64,000 nt of DNA. It comes from Lophium mytilinum (lineage: Eukaryota > Ascomycota > Dothideomycetes > Mytilinidiales > Mytilinidiaceae). The stretch covers positions 1,197,897 through 1,261,896 of the forward strand of contig MU004184.1 in the NCBI GenBank assembly GCA_010093605.1. Direction: 5' to 3'. The position numbers and the translations under genes were made by a program. Under the pieces are notes generated by a model. The model did no database searches and was not told the DNA's origin. It saw only the letters and a program-made list of their open reading frames with translations. Positions 22,405 to 33,955 of this stretch are shown here, piece after piece; within the stretch, counting starts at the first letter, position 1, and the number at the start of each line of letters is the position of its first letter.

Positions 22405-23429
22405 GCTGGGCAGTGTCGTTGGTGTCTTAGTCGAGGGGGGCTTCTGAGTAAGACAGACACGCAGTCGTAGGCGGTTGTTGTCTGAGGGGTCGGTGAGTTA
22501 ATATTGTTCCGCATCCGATGGCATGAAATCGCACAGTCAAAGGCGAAAACCCACGCCATGACTCAGCCCGCGATTGGCGGGGCAGCGGTCGGAGCTGGAA
22601 AAACGTAAGCGCCGAGGCCAGTCATTAAGAAATCTCTGGCGGCCAACCTTCTCTTCTTCTTCATGAACAACGCAAATTCATCACACTCACAAAAAGCATT
22701 TTCGGCTGAGATACCCGCTGTCCTCGCGATGGTGTGAGGTTCCATGACTACGAAGACCGTCAAGATGAGTGGAGAACGACTTCCAGCAGCCGATCTTGGG
22801 TGCGGTCTCTCCTTGCTCTCGAGCTGTGGGAGAGAGCGCAATGATTAGCCGTACACACCTTTTTCTATCCATGCGGCTCTATACGGGTTTTGCCCTGGAC
22901 CTGGCTCCGTCGTCTGTTTGCTTCGTCTGGGAGATTCTCGACCAGTATGAAGCTGCCTCACGGAGGTTATTCCTAAACAGAGCAGTGCAAGAGCAGCACA
23001 TATGCGGTATTCACGTCTCGGCACCTTTGTATGATTCCCTGGCAGACTATTACCACCAGGGGCATCATTCAGTAGACGGTGCATCTTGAGACAAGCTTAA
23101 GCTGAAGCTCGAGTACGGCGTGCCTAAGACGTACGAGTAACAGACGAGTTTTCGCATCCGAAGTGCAATCATGAGTGCTTATGAGACTGGCTGATCCATG
23201 ACACGACACAGAGACTATTAAACAGTTGTAACGCTGATACTTGCGGGCTCAAAAATCTTATATTGAATTGGTGAAAGGTACTGGCGCACTCCGAGCACAT
23301 CATCGGATGCAGGTCCGCTCTAGTGTCGCAACGTGACGCGGGAATGCCTCTCTCTTCAACCCCTCGCATTGCCTCCCACTCTTGCCATTAGCCATTGGGT
23401 TTCACCAGGCTGTTGAATTACTCGTAACT
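22405..23429. other. Intergenic, no gene recognised
   Basis: This stretch holds the eIF2-gamma promoter and the upstream region of the M20 peptidase gene. Frames at 22563-22872 (minus) and 22769-23089 (plus) have no recognisable domain. No repeats were seen. Confidence 0.5.
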
Positions 23430-24700
23430 ATGCTTTTTAGATCAGTTATACTGGTCTTATCCAGTTTGACAGCATATATTACCGCTGAACAAGCTACTTT
23501 CCAGCTTCCGCGGCCCGCAGAGCTCTCCCACGAATCCCGCATCCTCCCCGCCTCAACCTCCAAAGAGCTTCTCTCCTTACACCGCAAGCTTGTCGAGATC
23601 GAATCAATATCAGGCAACGAGGATGAAGTAGGACATTGGCTAGCCTCCTACTTGGAGTCCAAAGACTACACTGTCGAGCTCCAGGAAGTGCGGCCAAAGC
23701 GCTTCAACGTATTTGCATACAAGGGCAAGAACAGAAAGACGCCGATACTAGTGTCGAGCCACATTGACACTGTGCGTAGGAGCTACTCCACACGTATTCG
23801 AACGCTACGTCTTCTGTCTATTGACTCCATGACTAATTCGAGATATCTGCTTTCAAGGTTCCGCCGTACTGGCCCTATGTATACAACAAGACGTCCAACA
23901 TAATCTCCGGCCGCGGGTCTGTGGATGCAAAAGCGAGCGTTGCCGCCCAGATAATCGCCGTGCTCTCCCTCGAGGCCGCCGTTGCTGAGAAAGTGTCGCT
24001 CCTCTTCGTTGTTGATGAAGAGAGGTATGGCTTGGGCATGCAGTACTTCTCAGATCACGCCCAACACGCCTACGACGCGGTCATATTTGGGGAGCCTACT
24101 GAAGCGAAGCTTGTTTGCGGTCACAAGGGCATACTCAGCTTCGAGGTCAACGTGAAGGGCAAAGCTGCTCATTCCGGGTACCCATGGCTCGGCGTCAGCG
24201 CGAATGACGCCCTCGTCGAGGCGCTGGAGAAACTGATACAGCTGAGGGAGAGCTTGCCATGGAGCGCCAAGTATGGAAACACTACTATGAACTTCGGGCG
24301 GATTGAGGGTGGACTAGCTGCGAATGTCGTTGCTGAGTCGGCGATGGCTAAGATGGCTGTCCGGATTGCTGCTGGCACGCCGAAAGTAATTGAAGGCCTT
24401 GTTATCAATGCGTTGAAAGATGTAAAAGCAAAGGTTGAGGATGAGGGGGGCGCCTTGGAAATCAATTGGACACAAGAGGGCTATCCGCCCGTGAACATCG
24501 ATTGCGATATCAAAGGCTTCGAGACCATCACGGTGAACTACGGGACAGACGTTCCAAACCTCAAGGGCGATCATAAGAGGTATCTCTATGGACCGGGAAG
24601 TATTTTCGTTGCGCATTCCGCACATGAGACGCTAAAGGTTGAGGACTTGGAAAGAGCAGTAAAAGATTTTGAGAGGTTGATACTCGCAACCCTAAAGTAG
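23430..24700 (+). CDS. Secreted M20A-family metallopeptidase (acetylornithine deacetylase/carboxypeptidase-like)
   Basis: Two exons: 23430-23771 and 23858-24700, giving 394 aa (intron 86 nt, GTGCGT..CAAG). The start is the first ATG and opens a signal peptide (MLFRSVILVLSSLTAYITA). M20 motifs follow: LVEIESISGNEDEVG, then VSSHIDT-VPPYWPY with the first metal His/Asp, and GRGSVDAKAS with the bridging Asp. FVVDEERYGLGM carries the catalytic Glu pair, FGEPTEAKLVCGHKG the next ligand, and AAHSGYPWLG the dimerisation-domain His. The C-terminal VAHSAHETLKVEDL carries the last His. Such fungal enzymes cleave small peptides or N-acyl amino acids outside the cell or in the vacuole. The exact substrate cannot be told from sequence. 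Confidence 0.92.
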
Positions 24701-25278
24701 ATGCAGTTGTCTCTGCTCAAAATATTACGAAGCCTTTTCGAATCAACAGTGTCCAACGAGTCAGCTTCTTAGACTTATATCCTTCAATAGCACAAGCCTC
24801 AACATGCGCCTACGAAGTTTCGCGGTTACGGGGCTCTGTTCTACATACGCCATAGCCCGCGTCCGATTCTCTACATTCTTATATCTCATTGATAAGATGA
24901 CTAATTTTCTCACTCCCCCTAGTTCACCTCATAGCAGTACTTTTACAACGAGTTACCGATGCCGGAGTCTCTCTGAGTGGTCAAGAAGAATCCAACGTCG
25001 ATATGATAGGCCAAAAGCCGTATACCAGACCGCAAAGTTCCAGTACTTTTCCAACGGGACGGCAATGTCAGGCGTACCCCCGGGAGAAATCCGAATCCCA
25101 TGTAAGTGTAACGATCCGGCAGGTGATTATCAGACCTCGCAGAATCGCAGCATATCGACCAAGATGCCGACGTCAAGCAATCACATTTGCGAACATGCCT
25201 TGGGGCAATTCCATTAGTGGTATAGAATCTCCTGCTTTCCAACCTCCTGAAGCCTTCCTCCATTCCACATTACATCCA
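24701..25278. other. Convergent intergenic space between M20 peptidase and RAD1
   Basis: Holds the 3' ends of both genes. The plus-strand frame 24804-25217 shows no domain and is probably chance. Confidence 0.55.
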
Positions 25279-28103
25279 TCACTCATCATACACACTCCGA
25301 TTAAAGAACCGCCAAATCTGCCGCCCCGCCACTTTCCCTACAATGCCCACAATCTCCTCCTCCTCCATATTCGCCAGCTCAAACAAACTACCCACCTGCA
25401 GCGTCAGCCTGACCAGATTTTTCTCATTCACGCCCGGCACCACACGCAGCATATCCTGCGGCACCTGATTAAACGTGCGCGCCTCCGCATCCTCCCCATC
25501 CTCAAGCCCCAAACTAACCGCCTTAACCGGATCCGGCTCATCCTGCACCTTCTTCAACTCCGCGAAGATCTCAGCCGTCTGGTACGGCGACGACGACCAA
25601 ATGATGCGCAAGCGCGGGAACGCGAGCGTGAGCATCACGAGCTTCGACTGCAGGTCCGGCGTCGCATTCGCGCCCTGGTTCGCCGCCGACGCGAAGTCGG
25701 CAAAGGGTTCCAGCGTGAAGGACTTGTTGGCGTCGAACTCGATGAGCAGCATGGGGGACTTGTAGTGCTCCGTCATGGCCTCGACCTGGTTGAAGAGGCG
25801 GCCGTTGGTGAAGGAGGAGATGAGATCGCGCACGCTCTTGCGCTCGATGCAGATCTGCGGCGTGAGGACGTAGTCGCCGACGGTGAGCATGCAGGGGACG
25901 AGGACGATGTTCTGGCCGTGGAGGAGGGAGGGGAGTGAGGAGCGGAACTCGCGGACGTCGACGACGACGCGTGGGGGAGTGGCTGTGGCGGCGAGGCGAC
26001 CGCCGCCCGCGATGCGGGTGTTGATGGTGCGGAGGAAGGACTCCTCAGGGGCTATGGCGGCGGAGGTGAGGGTGATTGCCATGTTGCCGCGCTCGCGGAT
26101 TAATCTAGTAAACGCATCTTTTTCTCTGCGTACGGCACTGAGATAGCGCTGTTCCTCGACAGAGCCGCCGTAGTACATGAAATAGACTTTGACGTTCCTG
26201 TCGCTGTGGGAGCTGCGGTATACTTCTATCCGGCGGATGAACGCGGCGTCTGGCTCGTACATAATGACATATCGAGGTTTGACTTCTTCGAGGACGTGCT
26301 CATCCATGTCGCCTTCGTACGGATGGACCACGACGAGCTCGTTCATGTCGAAGAGCTCGTAATATTCTTCCATGTCTTCAAGCGTATCAAACGCGATCTC
26401 TCCTTTTTGCAGGTTCTCGATCTCTGTAGGCTGGAGTTCGGCCATCAAGCTGGCGAGATGTGCGTCTCGATCTCCAGCCGTACGAAGAGCCCCGGTAGCT
26501 GATCGATCACCAGAAGTTGTCCCGCCACCACGCATCCGACGACGCTTGCTAGGGGGCGCCTTGCCTCTGCTGCTACTTTGGCCGCTCCGCTGGTCGGTCG
26601 CACCGTTGATAGCCTTCTCATTCTCTGAAAAAAGCGCGTTACTGACTTTCGCAAACTCCCTTTTCCAGGCGAGATAATTACGAAGTCTTCGGCGCATCAT
26701 GAAGGAAGCAGATGGGGTAGAGTCGTCTGCATTCTGTTCTTCGTTTTCGTTCGCCTCTACCTTCACCCACATTGTTTGAAGATACTCTCGAAGCTGCCGG
26801 CAGGTCCCTTGATCGCCACACATGATCAGAATAGACCCATTGGAACCATCATAAGTGATCGGATTCAGATACATGTCTTGCTCGGTTTCCTGCAGGATTT
26901 CAGCAAGCAGAGCCCACTTAGGGAACTCTTCGAGGACTGGGTGCATAGAGTCCGGTACGGCGTTCGGATTGGCAGTTAGATCGGCGTTGGTCAGTTTGCC
27001 TGCGTAGACTCTCCGTTTCGCAGTTTCAAAGATAGTATGCGCCGAATCCAGAAAGAGCCAAGGGGATTGGTTCTGCTTATTGGAACCAGGCGGAGGTTGA
27101 GAAGCGGCAAGGACGGTGTCTAGATAGCGGTTGAAGTTAACGGCATCATAACTAAGAAGGGCGCTGATCTCATTAGTTGACTCAAATTTACCATGGTAGG
27201 GCCAGCTTACCCCAAGATATTCCGAAGAAGAGTCAAATCTCGCACTATTTGTCTAGTCTTAAAGCTTGTCCGATGCCAGACAGGGTCCAGCTGCCTTCGT
27301 ATAATGGTATCGAAATTCTTGTGCAGCGCACTATCAAGCGTCCAGTCCTCCATTTCTATACCAGAATTGCCTTTCTTTAGCTCGCTGATGCTGACCTCCA
27401 CGCACTCAAGAACAGCAAGCTGTATATCTTTCATGGCATCCGTCATTGGAACTTCCAACTCAATAACCTCCGCCTTCTTCCTCCCCTCCAACGACTTCGC
27501 AACCGCAAGATGAAACCTCGGATACAGCGACGGTTTCTGCAAGAACAAATTCTTCATCATATTCGACAGCGGCGAGAACCCCGACGTAAACGGCTCCGGG
27601 CTATCCGAAAACGCCTTCAGAAACCCGCTCTTATTCTTCTGGCGATAGATGCGCAGTATAAACGCCTCCAGCGACGTCGCCACCACCCTCTCCGCGTGGA
27701 GCACCACAATCCCCGTCACGGTCTCCGGATTCAGCAGATTCGACAAAAAGTCCACGATCAGGATGCGCGAGGTGATGCTGAAGATGCCGCCCTGCGTGTA
27801 CATCTTCTCCCGCGTCGCGACACTCATCACGTCGGTGTTGACCAAGCTGAGCCCTCGCGCCTTGGGAGACATGCTGATGGCCGCATGCTCCGCCAGCGCT
27901 TCGCCGATCCATGTATTCTCCCGCTCGTCGGCTCCGAGGAGCAGTATTAGATTGTTCCCGGCCGCATCGTAGGAATGCAGGAGGTTGGTCACGATGCGGA
28001 GGAGTCCCAGGCCGCGAGCGAGCAGGACCAGCTCATCTTCCTCCCGAAGTTCCTTGAAGATGTCTTGCTGGAATTCCTTAGGCGCATGGTCAGCTACGCT
28101 CAT
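25279..28103 (-). CDS. RAD1: XPF/Rad1 structure-specific DNA repair endonuclease subunit
   Basis: Two exons: 28103-27211 and 27163-25279, giving 925 aa (intron 47 nt, GTAAGC..TCAG, branch CAACTAAT). The N-terminus FQQDIFKELREEDELVLLAR, LGLLRIVTNLLHSYD and the degenerate helicase half are typical of Rad1. The join gives LLRNIL-GALLSYDAVNFNRYL, also typical. The ERCC4 nuclease motif GDYVLTPQICIERKSVRDL (GDxn-ERKxxxD, near residues 727-745) is intact. A helix-hairpin-helix pair (QDMLRVVPGVNEKN..., residues about 865-915) ends the protein and would bind Rad10/ERCC1. The heterodimer cuts the 5' side of lesions in nucleotide-excision repair and trims flaps in recombination. The start is the first ATG; upstream non-ATG codons in frame are not conserved. 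Confidence 0.96.
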
Positions 28104-29313
28104 TGTTATCTTCAAGATGGACTCACAAGAGGAAGAGAGAGCTTCACCGGCGCTTTCTCATCGCTGGGCATTGGGAAAAGTTGATGGAGTTGGTGGAGTG
28201 GGGAAGTGGAACGCGTCAAGGATGTCGCGCTTTGGCCATTTTGTGAAAGCTCATCTCGTGGTCACGTTACAAGGCACTTCATACAGTGCTAAGACTTTAT
28301 TTTGCTTGTACCGTTCTGAGACTCATTGTGGAGCTACAAATGGCTTTCAGTATGTAAAGCATATACATGATTTGGAGAGCCCAAAGCTTTGCCGAGAAAC
28401 CTCAGGCGGTGCCATAAAATATGGATGTACGCAAGTCGGACCTGTGAAATGTTGCTCCAGTTACATGTTAGCATAGTTTAACGCTACAAGCAGCGTTAAT
28501 AACATTTAAGAATTCGGTTGCCCTCGGACTATACATCAAAGACCTCCTTCACTACTAGAAAACAAAGCATATGAAAGCAATAGGGTATTTGATTCGTTTG
28601 ATATGAGTATACAGTGCTCGTCAGCGCCTGGCGACCGCAATCGCGTAGTCCCAGTCTATTCCGTCCTCAAAGGTTGTGGTTTGAGCCAATCGAGACCTTG
28701 TCAGTAATACTGTCCAGATGAAGCCGCTGCATGCAGCATCAACGCCCATAAAAACACCTGTAGAAACAATCGCAGAAGAAATATCGACGTCGATGACAAT
28801 GAAGACCTGGCCCTTAGACGCCGCGATCAAAACTCCTCCGCCCGAGTCATCGGCTCTCTAGCGGCCTCCAATGATTTGGCATCATGTGCAATCTGGTATC
28901 TCCCGCCCTGGCTAATGCGCCTTCCCAGTAGAATAGCGCCTGGCGGAAACTTCAAACTCCGAACGTATTTCCTACCCAAAACCAAGAACCTGTCGAAACC
29001 AACCAATAATGTAAAGGACAAATGTGAAAGATCAAAGGTTTGTGAGAGGAGACGGTTCCATAACCATGAAAACGCCCCGCCAGCTCCACCGGATGCAAAA
29101 TTATAGGAAATAGTGGAAACAAAAAAGGAAACGTGATGCTTGAAAAAAAACTGATCGTCGCTGATAATCATGTGAGCAGTGGGAGCGAGTGTCCCAAGGT
29201 TCCCGGAGTAGACAAAAATCGGTCCAACTCCACAAGTAAATCCATGGAAAGGATGTACGCAAGATTGCGTGTATGCGAAATTTCGAAATCGTGTCAGCGG
29301 CACACAGCCGAGA
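28104..29313. other. Intergenic between RAD1 promoter and ATG1 3' end; possible orphan frames
   Basis: The first part is the RAD1 promoter. At 28621-29170 on the minus strand two long frames abut and together read as one hydrophobic protein-like stretch (see the separate entry). Nothing else was recognised. Confidence 0.45.
28621..29170 (-). pseudogene. Unidentified ORF pair, possible frameshifted gene
   Basis: From an ATG near 29170 a frame reads MIISDDQFFFKHHVSFF, later GGAGGAFSWLWNRLLSQTF and RYQIAHDAKSLEAARE. It stops at 28827. A second frame overlaps it and continues ADDSGGGVLIAASKGQVF, IDVDISSAIVSTGVF and FEDGIDWDYAIAVARR to a stop at 28621. The two would be continuous if an AGAGAG near 28857-28862 were two bases shorter, so slippage or a base-call error is possible. 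An intron ending at CTAG (28860) is another option. I recognise no family. It may be chance within the ATG1 3' region. Confidence 0.22.
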
Positions 29314-32300
29314 CTATCTGGCAACACCACCAGAAGAGGGAGAGCTCCGGCTGGATGGATGATGAATGGGGTTTCCTGTTGAGACTCGTTTCGAGGCCTT
29401 TTGGGCTTCAATCTTCCTCTTCAACGCTTTGAGACGGGCCTTCATGCTTTCAAGAACTACACAGCTGTTAGGTAAGGCGAGATGCAGCGGAGGGTTCAGA
29501 ATACATACGTTTGATCACGGACTGGCGGTCTTCATCCTCGAGCCCGTTGATGTTGTCGTCGTCGCTCCGGCCGCGCGGCGGCGAATCGTCGTCTACCTCG
29601 ATAATGGCCTCGAGCATTCGGATCGCGGTCCAGTAGTTGATCTCACAGCCTGGGAGATCCTCACCAACCAGTTCATTCACAGCAGCCGCGCGACTCATTT
29701 CCAGAGCTCTCTCATACATCAGCTTCTCTGCGGTTACGCCTGTAGTCAGGTGTATATTTCCAGCGGAGGCAAGGGTAGTGTTGGAGCCAGATCCAGATGA
29801 GTGGTTGTTCGGATGGTTTGGATGGTCAGCAGGCAACTGCTTCTGAGTGTCTTGGAGCTTTTGCGCCACAAAGTCGGCCTTGTCACAGCACTCATTGAAC
29901 CTATTGCGAATCCATTGAACAACGTGGTTCATCCTGTCAGCATGTGCAGTAGAATTCCCACTTGAGGGGTTGGAACGTGGGGACGCTGTCTCGGAGCTAG
30001 GCACTGTGCGTTGACGGCGGTTCCACCAGGTTCCTGCGAGGTCCATAGCGCGATCCAGAATGCCCAAGGATTTGACATATAGAACAAGGGCCTCTTCCGA
30101 AATGACAACCGTAACGTCAACAGTCAGTTCGTCGTCATCGTCGTCAGCATCGTCCTGTCCGCTTGGCCTACGAACCATGTTGGCTGCATCAATTCCAAGC
30201 CCCTGATCACTCGGAGGAGCTGGAATCAGCTGCTTGTATTTGACTTCCGCAAAACCAAATACAACGTGACTGCGATGAGCAAGGTCCTCCACAGCAGATA
30301 TCGTTCTGGTGTCCTCATCCTTGATCGAAGAGGTCTTTCCAGCGTCGCCTACCAAGAGGAGACTGCTTTGGGCGGTTGGATAAGTCGGGAAAGCGGAATA
30401 TCCTTGTGGAGGAGAGACTCCTTTCATCATGGGCGGGGACAAGCCAAGGCCACGGATATTGACCATGTTCATGGCCTTTGATAATGCCGAGGTTGCACTC
30501 TCGAAGCTTGGACGATACCTTCGTTCGTAAGACGCATTCCGTTGATGTAGTGCTTCTGGGTGCTGACGATTAGAGGCAATCTGGATCGCACGCGAGGGGT
30601 TTGTGGCCCCAGTGTTCGAAGCAGGAGTCCCCTGAGTGGTCGCGCGCCGTACCATTGCTCCATACTTCGGCGATGAAGGCTGCTCTCGCGTTGTATGGGG
30701 ACTAACGGCAATTTCATCTGCCAAAGCATCGATCTCGACCCTTCGTTTCTCCACAAGAACGTAGTCTCGCTCAAAAGCAATGTCCTGTGCAGCTCGTTCC
30801 CTTGCATCCCGAAGAGCACGCTCATCCGCACGTTGAGGGATGCGCTCACGATCCAGATGCTCTTTCAGCATTGACGAAGTAGGGGACGGAGAGTTCCGAC
30901 TGTTGCGCCGATCCATAGCGATCGCTGCTGGCACTGGATTACGATCCTGTATGAGGGTTGGGCGTGCTGGAGCGGTCGCGGTACTTGTGAATGTCGGACG
31001 TCTCTCCCGTTGCGATGGTCCTTGCGGCTCAGCTACATGCATTTGAGCATTGCTAAACCTACGCGCCGAGGTGGGTCGCGGTGGAGTGCCAAAGTTCTGT
31101 CCTGAGGTTGGTCTAGAATTAGGCCGAGATGGCGGTGTGGTGCCAAAGCTAGTCCTCTCCCGTGGCGACTGGGAATATGGACTGTCCTGCATTCGCTGGT
31201 GCGCATCCACCGGCATCTTCTGCACGTTCTTTGGCAGAGGTAGAGCCTCGATTTCCGGCTCGGCTACACGATCCTCCCCAACGAGCCCAGGGATTACGTC
31301 GCAGACTACAGCGTCGTTGAAAAAGTTGTCATAGGACATTCTTTCGGTCGGGACTCTCTTCAGAAGCGCACGAATGAGGTTTTTCATGTCTCTGCTGATT
31401 ACGACGCCTTCCAAAAACTTGATGTGGTCCTTCCGTTCCTCGATCCGGCGGAGGAGCTCGACATGATTGTTGGCTCGAAAGGGAGGCCTGCCGCACACCA
31501 TTTCGTAGAGGACAGTTCCTACTGACCACAGATCTGCTTTAGCGTCATATTTCTCATATCGTAGAATTTCAGGGGCCATGTAGAGCGGAGAGCCGCAAAG
31601 GGTTTCGGCCAAAGATGTCGTAGGCAGGATCCTTGCGAAGCCGAAGTCGGCAATTTTGAGCATAGGCAGCGATTCAATGCCAGCTGCTGGGATCAACGAA
31701 TTCGCATCGGCAGACATGGGCATCCTATCCAGTATGTCGTTTCTGGCGTAGTACAAGGACGAGGGATTGAGCAGCAGATTCTGTGGCTTGAGATCCCGAT
31801 GGATGTAGTTCTTGGACCGCAGGAACTCGAGCGCGCTAGCTATCTGCTTTGTAAAATGGCGGACAATAGCCTCGTTGAGGCCACCAACTGCGGGATTGGG
31901 ATACTTTTGGATCATCCGTCGTGTCTCTGGATGGTCTCCCAGGCTGTTGCGCTTCTTGATGAAGGCGGACAGGTCTCCAAGCTCGCAGAACTCCATTATG
32001 ATGTGCATCTTGGTGGGGCTTTCCTGGCAACCGATGAGCGCAACGATGTGTGGGTGGTGTAAGCTCTTCAGTATCGATATCTCGGAGACAAGGTTTTGTT
32101 TTAGCTTTGAGTTCAGTTTGGTCATGTTTACGGACTTGATGGCGACATTCTGTTTCTTTTCCTAAATAACGAAGACGCATTAGCATAGTTCATCGAATAC
32201 TTGTTCGAGGATAATCGGGCAGGGTTCGCGCTTCAACACGGGCTCAGGACGTTGAGGCTGGGGACGTACGATGTGTATGCCACGATAGACCTCGGCGAAG

Positions 32301-32425
32301 CTGCCCTTCCCGATGTGGGAGAGCCTCCTGAATTGTCCTATCTCGGTCTCGGAGGCTCCTTGAGATGAGGCCTGCGTCGAGGTCGACGGCCGCCTCGATT
32401 TGTGCGGCAGGCCCGGGGTCGCCAT
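29314..32425 (-). CDS. ATG1: Autophagy-initiating serine/threonine kinase Atg1
   Basis: Three exons: 32425-32270, 32161-29509 and 29456-29314, giving 983 aa. Kinase domain: glycine loop IGKGSFAEV (about 38-46), Lys in NVAIKSVNM (about 61), HRDLKPQN (about 173), DFGFAR (about 224) and [11 protein letters not shown]. The insert between HRDLKPQN and DFG ([16 protein letters not shown]) is typical of fungal Atg1. A long Ser/Pro-rich linker follows. The C-terminal tandem-MIT region, which binds Atg13, begins near [20 protein letters not shown] and runs to the end. The last 52-nt intron (GTATGT..GTAG) adds [17 protein letters not shown], a conserved Atg1 tail. The start is the first ATG ([12 protein letters not shown]); the in-frame codons upstream lack an ATG. 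Together with Atg13/Atg17 it starts autophagosome formation when nitrogen is short. Confidence 0.96.
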
Positions 32426-33955
32426 GATGGCGGAGTGCCAGCCGGTGAGATTTCGAAGCTGTTGCAAGCCTAGGGGCGGCGAGTTGTTTAACTACCAACG
32501 AAGATGCGGGTATAGGGACGGCGTGAGGCGGTTGCACATGGACTGAAACGCTGAACGAGTGTTGGGGATGAGGAGGGTGAAGGGCGGTAGGAGTAGGGCG
32601 CGAGGTGGAGGGGAGGGGTATAGAATCTAGGAAGGATGATTCAAGAGGTCTAGGGGGAGGATGAAGCCAGTAGCGCGCAGGCAAAGGGCGAAGAATCAGA
32701 AGGGATGGCGGCGGCGGGTGTTGGCGGTTTTGGGGGAGAGGAGGGAGGAGGTGAATTCGGGCGTGGATGTCGTGACGACCTGGAGTCAGAGAGTCGGGAT
32801 GCTGGCGAGCTGGCCGCCTCAACGCGCTTCGATAGGCCTTATCGACGGCTTGGCTTAGAGTGGACCCCTGCGCTGCACCTCTGGCACCCGTCGCGCGCTC
32901 TGCAGCGGGACTTGCACGGTAGCGGACCTTAGAGCAGCCGCGGGACGGCCAGTAGATGCGAGTGCCTGGCGAGTGAGGCCTGGTAGTGAATTATTGTGCA
33001 GCCGTGTATGTATTCCAAGGATGTAGTTCCAAGGTTGTATGTATGTATATACCGCGGCCGTCTCGTGCACGAGAAGCGCACGCGAGGCCGTCACCACCTG
33101 GGCAGGCCGCCGCCTTTTGGCATACGCTACGTACTGTCACAGCTGTCACGGCGGCCTCTATCGCAGGGCCCGCTTACTTAACCATCGCGCGCGCACCTGG
33201 GTAGTGTGACGGGTCTGAGGTCTGACCAGACCACGAAGCACTGCCTGCGAGTGTCGTCGCCGTCAGAGCTGCCTGCAACAAAGCCCACAACGCTTCGGGG
33301 AAGGCCAGCCGCCGGTGATCATCTGCCACTGCAAAGCAGATCCGGCTAGCGGCTGCTGGCGACGTCCAAAGTCACCGGCAGCTGTCTGAGATCAGTGAGC
33401 ACGCAACGCCGGAGCCGCCAATGCCACAATCATGGCGCAAGAAGACGCCAGGACACCTGCCTCAGCATCGCCGCCGAAGCACCGCAGCTCGCAGCCGTCC
33501 AGCGCTTGTCTGGCCGTAGTGAGCTGATGCGCGTGTTGCACTGTCGCGGAGTATACTCCCATGCCCGATTGGGCGTCCTCGGATTGCTCGAAGCGGCTAT
33601 CCTGAAGCTGTACTTCGAGCAGGTCTGAGGATCTGCAATCTCCGCAAATCATCGCCGCCCGTGTGCGGGATCGTGGGGAAATCAAGGTTCGGCATGCCGA
33701 CGATAGCGAAGCAGAGCCTGTCTGGTGAATTGCTTGGGGTGGGATGCTGGAGGGAAGTCAAGATAGCCGCGTTAAGCTGGCTAAATCTGGACGCTACTCC
33801 ACGTGCCAGAGTCACAGAATGTACCCGGTGCTCCGTGCGCTCACGTGGCCTGGCCCTCCAAATAGTGAATGCCATGAATACGCAGGGCCGCCAACGCGCG
33901 TATCTCATTTCTGCCACTATCCGCAATACCATTACTAATACAGCGCTGGCTACAT
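32426..33955. other. Long intergenic region, ATG1 promoter and SEC59 3' side
   Basis: About 1.5 kb without a supported gene. It contains a pyrimidine-rich leader upstream of ATG1 (32500-32760) and a TATGTATGTATATA stretch near 33040. Open frames on both strands lack domains. A large 5' regulatory region is plausible for ATG1, but this is inferred from spacing alone. Confidence 0.5.

Noticed and set aside
25003-25938. 311-codon plus-strand ORF opposite RAD1
   Set aside because: Antisense shadow of the conserved RAD1 3' exon; His/Arg/Leu-rich with no motif.
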